A stretch of DNA of 11,700 bases. Origin: Methylaequor sp002691245 (GTDB lineage Bacteria; Pseudomonadota; Alphaproteobacteria; Methylaequorales; Methylaequoraceae). The DNA lies in NCBI GenBank assembly GCA_002691245.1, contig NZHH01000010.1, forward strand, positions 1 to 11,700, given 5' to 3'. The notes beneath the pieces were generated by a model. It ran no database searches. It saw only the letters and a list, made by a program, of their open reading frames with translations, and was not told the DNA's origin. The position numbers and the translations under genes were made by a program. This document shows positions 6,641-11,700 of the stretch, piece by piece. Each line of letters opens with the position of its first letter. Positions within the stretch are counted from its first letter, which is position 1.

Positions 6641-8159
6641 ATCTTGGAAACAGTTGTTTCGGGTCATTAATAGTATGGTTTTTTTTAACAGAAAATTCCA
6701 ATGATAAATTATCGAACTTTCTCTCAGAATTCTTTATGTTTAATATGTCTAAAATATTCTTTGCAGCAATAGGAATAAATGGTTGTAAAATTATTCCAAT
6801 AATCCTGAAACATTCAATCAACATTGACAAATCTCTTCCTGCTTTTTGAGGGTTTTCTTTAAAAGTATTCCATGGTTGAGAGCTATCCATAAACTTATTT
6901 AATTCATCTATAAATAAAAAAATATCCTCTAAACATTTACTAATATTAAAATCACTCATTTTTTTATCGATTATTTTTATTAAATCATATCCATTTTTTA
7001 AACATCTATTAATGTTACTAGTATCGTCTTTAACGGAATGAGGAATTATATTATCGAAATTTTTATTTAAAAATTTTACAACTCTTTGAACTAAATTACC
7101 CAAATTATTGGATAAATCAGCATTCACTCTATTAATCAAAGAATCTACTGAAAAATCACCATCATTCCCCAAAGGGACTTCTCTTAAAAGAAAATATCTA
7201 AATTGATCTAATCCATATTTTTCAATCATATCATTTGGGTCAATTGTATTGCCAATTGATTTAGAAATCTTTTTACCTTCATTTGTCCACCAACCATGCG
7301 CAAAAATAGTTTTGGGTAATTGATAATTAATAGCCATTAACATAGCAGGCCAGTATACAGCATGAAATTTCAAAATATCTTTTCCTATTATATGAATACA
7401 GTTTTGCCAGAATTGCATATTTTTTTCTTCAATGTTAGGGTAGCCAAGTGATGTCAAATAATTAGTAAGAGCATCAATCCATACGTACATTATATGATTT
7501 GAATTGCTAGGAATATTTATTCCCCAATTAAAACTTGTTCTAGATACTGACAAGTCTTTTAATCCTGATTGAACAAAACTTATTACTTCGTTCATTCTTG
7601 ATTTTGGTCTTATGAAATCAGGGTGTTTTTTGTAAAATTCTAATAAATTTTTTTCCCATCGAGATAGTTTAAAAAAATAGCTTTCTTCTTTAATCCATTC
7701 AACTGGGCTACCGTCTTGAGTTTTATAAATTTTCCCTTCTTTTTGCAACTCTTTCTCTTGATAGAAAGATTCATCTTTTACTGAATACCACCCTTCATAA
7801 GTTCCTTTATAAATTTGATCATTTTCGCATAATTTGTTCCAAAAATAACTAGCTGATTTTTTATGTCTATCTTCAGTAGTTCTTATAAAATCCGTATTAT
7901 CTACTTCTAATCTAGTAGTGAGTTTTTTAAAATTTTCAGAAACTTCGTCCACGAATTGTATAGGTGACTTGTTCGCAATTTTAGCAGCTTTTTCAACTTT
8001 TAAACCGTGCTCATCTGTACCTGTAGTAAACAATACACTGTCACCCTTCAAATTATAATATTTTGAAAATGTATCACAAATTAAGGTTGTATATGCATGA
8101 CCGATATGTGGAAGATCATTAACATAAAAAATTGGAGTTGTGATATATATACTAGCCAT
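6630..8159 (-). CDS. metG: Methionyl-tRNA synthetase
   Basis: A 509-residue class I aminoacyl-tRNA synthetase that charges tRNA-Met in the cytosol. The HIGH signature is at 18-21 (PHIGHAYT) and the KMSKS-type loop reads KISKS at 297-301 (EGKKISKSIGN). ITTPIFYVND near the N-terminus and FAHGWWTNEGKK before the KISKS loop are typical of MetRS. The connecting insert (about 115-165) has YSVKDESFYQE and lacks the zinc-knuckle cysteines, as in the alphaproteobacterial/short type. The C-terminal tRNA-binding (EMAP-like) appendix of E. coli MetRS is absent. The start is the ATG at 8159; an adjacent TTG at 8162 is less likely. The start overlaps the end of holB by 8 bases, and the 3' end overlaps tatD. 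Confidence 0.97.
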   Translation of the reverse strand: MASIYITTPIFYVNDLPHIGHAYTTLICDTFSKYYNLKGDSVLFTTGTDEHGLKVEKAAKIANKSPIQFVDEVSENFKKLTTRLEVDNTDFIRTTEDRHKKSASYFWNKLCENDQIYKGTYEGWYSVKDESFYQEKELQKEGKIYKTQDGSPVEWIKEESYFFKLSRWEKNLLEFYKKHPDFIRPKSRMNEVISFVQSGLKDLSVSRTSFNWGINIPSNSNHIMYVWIDALTNYLTSLGYPNIEEKNMQFWQNCIHIIGKDILKFHAVYWPAMLMAINYQLPKTIFAHGWWTNEGKKISKSIGNTIDPNDMIEKYGLDQFRYFLLREVPLGNDGDFSVDSLINRVNADLSNNLGNLVQRVVKFLNKNFDNIIPHSVKDDTSNINRCLKNGYDLIKIIDKKMSDFNISKCLEDIFLFIDELNKFMDSSQPWNTFKENPQKAGRDLSMLIECFRIIGIILQPFIPIAAKNILDILNIKNSERKFDNLSLEFSVKKNHTINDPKQLFPRYEK

Positions 8160-9042
8160 CAATATTTGTTGTTATGTATTCTGTAAGTAGATAATGAAGT
8201 TCCTTTTTTTTGTCTATATTTAAATCTTGCTTGAAAAAGTTATCTAATTTATTGAAGAATTTTATAATTCCTTTAATTGCTATTTCATTATTCTGATTAT
8301 TTATATATTTATTTTTTTGAAAGGTGTATATACAGTTAATAATGATTTTAAAAAATCTATCATAATCAGGTGCAACGAAATTATATAAATCTTCAAATTC
8401 CAGATAATTAAGTTTTTTTCTTTTTACGATTTTTTTAAATTTACTCATAACAATCTGCCCATCTTCACTAAGAAAAAGCAACATTTTCTCAATACTACCT
8501 CCGAATAATTGATAGTTCTCATCTAAATTAATATTTGATAAGTCAATATTGTTTATTTGGCAATATTTTCTCATCTCGTTCAAAGTTAATGTTCTAAAAT
8601 CTATTTTTAAACATCTCGAAACTATTGTTTTAGGAATTTTCTTAAAATCGTGACAAATCATTATTATGACAGTATTTTTTGGAGGTTCCTCAAGAGTTTT
8701 AAGCAAAGCATTAAATGAATTAAAATTTAAGGAATCTGCATTATCTATAATAATAAAACTTTTTTCATTTAAATTTGAGTTTGTTAGTGAAACTTGATTT
8801 ATCAATTTCCTTATTTCATCAATCAGAGCTGGTTTGTTTTCATCATCATTGATTTTAAAAACATTTTGTTCGTAATTCATTTTATTTTTAAAAATATTAT
8901 CTATAAAACTCATAGCAGTTGTATATTTACCAATTCCTTTTGGTCCACTGAAAAGGAGTGTATGAGGAAAACGATTATTAAAGTTTTTTAATAAAAAATT
9001 CAATTGATCATTATGTGCTATTATTTTTTTTTCTTTATACAT
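8152..9042 (-). CDS. holB: DNA polymerase III delta prime subunit
   Basis: A 296-residue clamp-loader ATPase-like subunit that helps load the beta sliding clamp at replication forks. The degenerate P-loop is FSGPKGIGKYTTA (31-43), where Tyr40 replaces the usual Ser/Thr after Lys39, in line with delta prime not hydrolysing ATP. A Walker-B-like strand FIIIDNADSLN (96-106), the family block NALLKTLEEPPKN (111-123) and the SRC motif (142-144) follow. No zinc-binding cysteine cluster is seen after the P-loop, unlike E. coli. The protein is somewhat short, and the C-terminal collar domain (about 205-296) is very Lys/Asn/Ile-rich and poorly conserved to the eye. It lies 2 bases after tmk and overlaps metG by 8 bases; tmk-holB pairing is widespread in bacteria and supports the call. 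Confidence 0.9.
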   Translation of the reverse strand: MYKEKKIIAHNDQLNFLLKNFNNRFPHTLLFSGPKGIGKYTTAMSFIDNIFKNKMNYEQNVFKINDDENKPALIDEIRKLINQVSLTNSNLNEKSFIIIDNADSLNFNSFNALLKTLEEPPKNTVIIMICHDFKKIPKTIVSRCLKIDFRTLTLNEMRKYCQINNIDLSNINLDENYQLFGGSIEKMLLFLSEDGQIVMSKFKKIVKRKKLNYLEFEDLYNFVAPDYDRFFKIIINCIYTFQKNKYINNQNNEIAIKGIIKFFNKLDNFFKQDLNIDKKKELHYLLTEYITTNIDG

Positions 9043-9044
9043 AG

Positions 9045-9683
9045 CTACAATGCATAGGGTAAAAGTTTTTTAAAGTAATGCTTTGAATTGATAATATCGA
9101 CTATCTGAGTATGTATTTTTTTTTCAGATTTTTCTCCGTTTATCTTGAATATTTTTTTGCTCTTCTTTTCAAGATTTATAAAATTTCTTCTAATTTGTTT
9201 ATGAAATAAAATATTTTTATTTTCAAATTTTGTCTCAACTTTTTTATGATTTAGGCTTCTTTCAATTCCTAGTTCAGGTTTTATATCAAGATATATCGTA
9301 ATATCAGGCATTAAATTAAAAGCAAAATTCTTATGAATAAATTTTAATTTTGTTAAAAAGTTTTTTGAACTCGATTGATAAGCAAACGTTGAGTGAATAA
9401 ATCTATCACAAATTACTGTTTTTTTTCTCAATGATGGTATTATTACTTTTTTCAAGTGATCATGTCGCGCTGCGTATATAAGAAGAATTTCGGAATCTAC
9501 CGTTAGATCAAGTTGGCTATTGTTTACTAAGATTTTTCGTATTTTTTCAGAAAAAACTGTTCCACCTGGTTCTCTAGTTAGCATATTTTCTTCGTTAATT
9601 TTTAGAAGGGAATTTGAAAGTAATTTACATTGAGTTGTTTTACCAGAGCCTTCGCCACCTTCAAAAGTAATGAATTTTTTCAT
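9045..9683 (-). CDS. tmk: Thymidylate kinase
   Basis: A 212-residue kinase that phosphorylates dTMP to dTDP with ATP in the cytosol, an essential step toward dTTP. The P-loop FEGGEGSGKTTQ is at 7-18, the substrate motif TREPGGT at 36-42, and DRF with HSTFAYQ at 93-103. A LID-like segment rich in basic residues lies near 148-165. The P-loop has an acidic residue rather than arginine, matching the bacterial E. coli-like type whose basic residues are in the LID. Length fits the family (about 205-215). The ATG overlaps the preceding carboxypeptidase stop by 4 bases (ATGA), and holB starts 2 bases after its stop. The C-terminal half is unusually lysine-rich. Confidence 0.96.
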   Translation of the reverse strand: MKKFITFEGGEGSGKTTQCKLLSNSLLKINEENMLTREPGGTVFSEKIRKILVNNSQLDLTVDSEILLIYAARHDHLKKVIIPSLRKKTVICDRFIHSTFAYQSSSKNFLTKLKFIHKNFAFNLMPDITIYLDIKPELGIERSLNHKKVETKFENKNILFHKQIRRNFINLEKKSKKIFKINGEKSEKKIHTQIVDIINSKHYFKKLLPYAL

Positions 9684-10816
9684 TTCACGTTGAATATACT
9701 ATCACCAAGTAAAATATATTTAAAATTATAATAAACCTTAGAAAAAAATGACATTTTTTTTACTTCATCTTTTGCTAGTAGTACGTACTTTTTTAAAATC
9801 TCATTATTTTTTTTTTTAATTATTAGTTCAGCTACCTTTTGATCTTTTTTAACTGGAGCAATGATGGGTGTGTAGTGCTTAATGTGATAACTTAAATTTT
9901 TTTTTAATCTTTTGGGTACAGTTATACTTATTTGATCTTTAGAATATACACCTACATTATTTTTCTTACCCCCCCATACTTGAAGGTTTGATATTATTTG
10001 GTTTTCAGCAAATAGGTTGATATTTTTATATTGATTGAATCCAACTTTTATTAATCTCTCCGACTCCTTTCTTCTATCTTTATTAAATTCTAAACCATTG
10101 AGAATTAATACTAATCGTCTATTATTTTTTTTTACTGATGCAACAAGTCCATATCCACCAAGAGATGTATGACCCGTTTTTAAACCATCTGCATTAACAT
10201 CACTAAACAACATTGGATTTCTATTTAATTGTTTTATATCGCTGTATGTAAATTCTTTTTCAGAGTAGTAATGGTATAAATCAGGAAAGTCATCTATGGT
10301 TCTAATCGTTAATTGTAACAAATCATTAATTGTTGTTAAATGCTCCGGATCTGGCCATCCAGTTGAATTTGTAAAATTAGAGTTTTGTAATCCAATTTCT
10401 CTTGCGAGAGAGTTTAATTCTTCAGCAAATAATTTTTCACTTCCAGAAATTCCCTCAGCGATAGCTATGCAAGCATCATTGCCAGATTGTACAATAATTC
10501 CCCTAATCAGTTCTTCAACTGTTACATTCGTATTAACATTTAAAAACATCTTAGAACCACCTTTTTTCCAAGCCTTTTTACTTACAATAAATTCATCTGT
10601 TAATTTAAGTTCACCTTCACTTATTTTCTTAAAAACATAATAAATAGTCATTATTTTACTCATTGAACTGGGAGACATTAATTCATCAGCATTTTTTTCG
10701 TAAATAACACTTTTAGTCTCATAATCATAAAGGATAGCTTGTTTTGCTTTTGTATCCAGTGATTTGGAATCTTTAAAAGAACAAAGAATTAAAAAAATAA
10801 ATAGAAATTTAATCAT
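9680..10816 (-). CDS. dacA: D-alanyl-D-alanine carboxypeptidase (peptidase S11)
   Basis: A 378-residue low-molecular-weight penicillin-binding protein that trims the terminal D-Ala from peptidoglycan pentapeptides in the periplasm. A signal peptide (hydrophobic 2-13, cleavage probably near residue 19) leads into the catalytic domain. All three active-site motifs are present: SMSK with Ser51 and Lys54, SGN at 111-113 and KTG at 213-215. Conserved blocks SPSSMSKIMT (48-57) and STGWPDPEHLTT (151-162) support the family. A smaller PBP5-like C-terminal beta domain spans about 265-345. An aromatic amphipathic tail (about 355-370) could be the membrane anchor. The gene starts immediately after the rlpA stop (no spacer) and overlaps tmk by 4 bases. 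The family also includes dacC and dacF, so the symbol is approximate. An 11-A coding-strand run lies at 9807-9817. Confidence 0.93.
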   Translation of the reverse strand: MIKFLFIFLILCSFKDSKSLDTKAKQAILYDYETKSVIYEKNADELMSPSSMSKIMTIYYVFKKISEGELKLTDEFIVSKKAWKKGGSKMFLNVNTNVTVEELIRGIIVQSGNDACIAIAEGISGSEKLFAEELNSLAREIGLQNSNFTNSTGWPDPEHLTTINDLLQLTIRTIDDFPDLYHYYSEKEFTYSDIKQLNRNPMLFSDVNADGLKTGHTSLGGYGLVASVKKNNRRLVLILNGLEFNKDRRKESERLIKVGFNQYKNINLFAENQIISNLQVWGGKKNNVGVYSKDQISITVPKRLKKNLSYHIKHYTPIIAPVKKDQKVAELIIKKKNNEILKKYVLLAKDEVKKMSFFSKVYYNFKYILLGDSIFNVK

Positions 10817-11700
10817 CTAATTAACTATCAAATGACTAGTAGTATATCCAAGATCAAACAATTTATTTTTGATCTTTTCTGCTAAATTAATATCAGTGAT
10901 CGGCCCTATTCTAACTCTATATAAATACTTTTGATTTATAAATATTCTTTCGATATAAGCCTTGTATTCAGAGAGTTTTTCAGTTAAAGATTTTGCATTT
11001 CTATGATCAGTGAATGCTCCAACTTGGATTGCAAGTGGTTTATCTTTCAGTAGTGGGTTGTTCTCTATTTTATTTTTATTTAATTTATTATCTTCAATAT
11101 TTTTTTTGGTAATTAACGAATCATCTGAAATATTTTCTAATTCGCTTTTTTGTATTTTTTTTATTTCAGCTGATTCTACTTGTGAGATCTTTTTTTTACT
11201 AATTTCATGAACATATTTTCTTGATTCTCCTTCTAAGATTTCTACTTTTACTCTAGCCGTGCCAAGGTTTACGAAACGAAGTTCTTGAGCAGCTTTTTTT
11301 GAAAGATCAATTATTCTGTTACCAGCAAATGGTCCCCTATCATTCACTCTTACTTTTTCTAGGATCAAACCATTATCTAAATTTGTCACCTTGACAATAG
11401 AAGGCATTGGTAGTGTCCTGTGGGCAGCGGAAATTTCATTTTGATTGAAAATTTCTCCATTAGCTGTTTTTTTTCCGTGAAAACCAGGACCATACCAAGA
11501 TGCAATTCCAATTTCTTCATAGTCGTAATCTACTGCAGGATAATACCATTTACCATAAATTTTGTAGGGGTTTCCAACTTTGTAAACCGGTTGTTCTCCC
11601 CAAGAACCAATTCTTTTCGCTGAATTAACGAGAAAAGTAGTTTCTGAACAACCATTGATTAAGAAAATGATGATTAATAAATATAAAGTTTTTAAAAAAT
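10817..11700 (-). CDS. rlpA: RlpA septal lytic transglycosylase lipoprotein, 5' end missing
   Basis: The frame is open from the TAG at 10817-10819 to the right edge, giving 293 complete codons and no usable start at the edge, so the first few codons are outside. An ATG at 11405-11407 is internal, because conserved RlpA sequence precedes it. The visible N-terminus is a hydrophobic stretch ending in the lipobox LINGC (Cys codon 11648-11650), so it is an outer-membrane lipoprotein. The double-psi beta-barrel domain follows: GIASWYGPGFHGKKTANGE (about 11456-11512), AAHRTLPM and VRVNDRGPFAGNRIIDLS, including the conserved His and Asp of the active cleft. A Lys/Glu/Asn-rich linker (about 11040-11225) leads to a C-terminal SPOR domain (about 10820-11038, AIQVGAF...VRIGP), which targets denuded septal glycan. 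RlpA cleaves or binds such glycan in cell separation. It precedes the carboxypeptidase gene. Confidence 0.93.
   Translation of the reverse strand, partial: FLKTLYLLIIIFLINGCSETTFLVNSAKRIGSWGEQPVYKVGNPYKIYGKWYYPAVDYDYEEIGIASWYGPGFHGKKTANGEIFNQNEISAAHRTLPMPSIVKVTNLDNGLILEKVRVNDRGPFAGNRIIDLSKKAAQELRFVNLGTARVKVEILEGESRKYVHEISKKKISQVESAEIKKIQKSELENISDDSLITKKNIEDNKLNKNKIENNPLLKDKPLAIQVGAFTDHRNAKSLTEKLSEYKAYIERIFINQKYLYRVRIGPITDINLAEKIKNKLFDLGYTTSHLIVN

Noticed and set aside
6641..6667. Earlier in-frame ATG for tatD at 6667 adding nine residues
   Set aside because: The added residues lie wholly inside metG and precede the usual TatD N-terminus; no ribosome site supports it. Start set at 6640.
8160..8162. 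TTG at 8162 as the metG start
   Set aside because: An ATG follows directly at 8159 and gives the typical short MetRS N-terminus before ITTPIFY.
8794..8991. Short hydrophobic plus-strand frame opposite holB
   Set aside because: Its Phe/Ile richness is what antisense reading of Lys/Asn codons in AT-rich DNA produces.
10296..10640. 114-codon plus-strand open frame opposite the carboxypeptidase gene
   Set aside because: It overlaps the SGN-motif region of a well-supported gene and has no family likeness or ribosome site.

Overview
The window is very AT-rich and almost fully coding. Its proteins are heavy in Lys, Asn and Ile, its spacers are tiny and many genes overlap. The gene order rlpA, D-Ala-D-Ala carboxypeptidase, tmk, holB, metG, tatD, metallo-beta-lactamase-fold hydrolase is a well-known alphaproteobacterial arrangement. 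Together with the base composition this suggests a streamlined, probably marine, alphaproteobacterium (SAR11-like, or another AT-rich pelagic lineage). The exact lineage is inference. No rRNA, tRNA, CRISPR array, insertion sequence or phage gene was seen.

Region 1 (1-283): the N-terminal 67 codons of a minus-strand gene that leaves the window at the left edge, plus its 82-base upstream spacer. The spacer holds a good sigma-70-like promoter only a few bases before the start codon. The gene is unidentified.

Region 2 (284-5062): a small catabolic module. Three minus-strand genes run in the order mmsA (CoA-acylating methylmalonate-semialdehyde dehydrogenase), a secreted SMP-30/gluconolactonase-like six-bladed propeller, and an AtoE-family short-chain fatty acid transporter. 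A LysR-type regulator is divergent from mmsA across a 105-base spacer carrying inverted repeats, so it probably controls the three genes and itself. A simple reading is periplasmic hydrolysis of a lactone or ester, import of the resulting short acid, oxidation to a semialdehyde by an enzyme not in this window, and conversion to an acyl-CoA by MmsA. The substrate cannot be read from the sequence.

Region 3 (5059-11700): a tight minus-strand housekeeping operon that enters from the right edge. Its order is rlpA (lipoprotein, septal glycan processing), a D-Ala-D-Ala carboxypeptidase, tmk (dTMP kinase), holB (clamp-loader delta prime), metG (methionyl-tRNA synthetase), tatD (metal-dependent nuclease) and a PhnP-like MBL-fold hydrolase. 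Junctions range from a 2-base gap to an 11-base overlap, so the genes are probably co-transcribed and translationally coupled. The operon ends tail to tail with the LysR gene, and the two stop codons share bases.

No clearly new multi-gene system is visible. The best candidates for follow-up are the mmsA / secreted propeller / AtoE module with its operator-like spacer, and the unidentified gene at the left edge.
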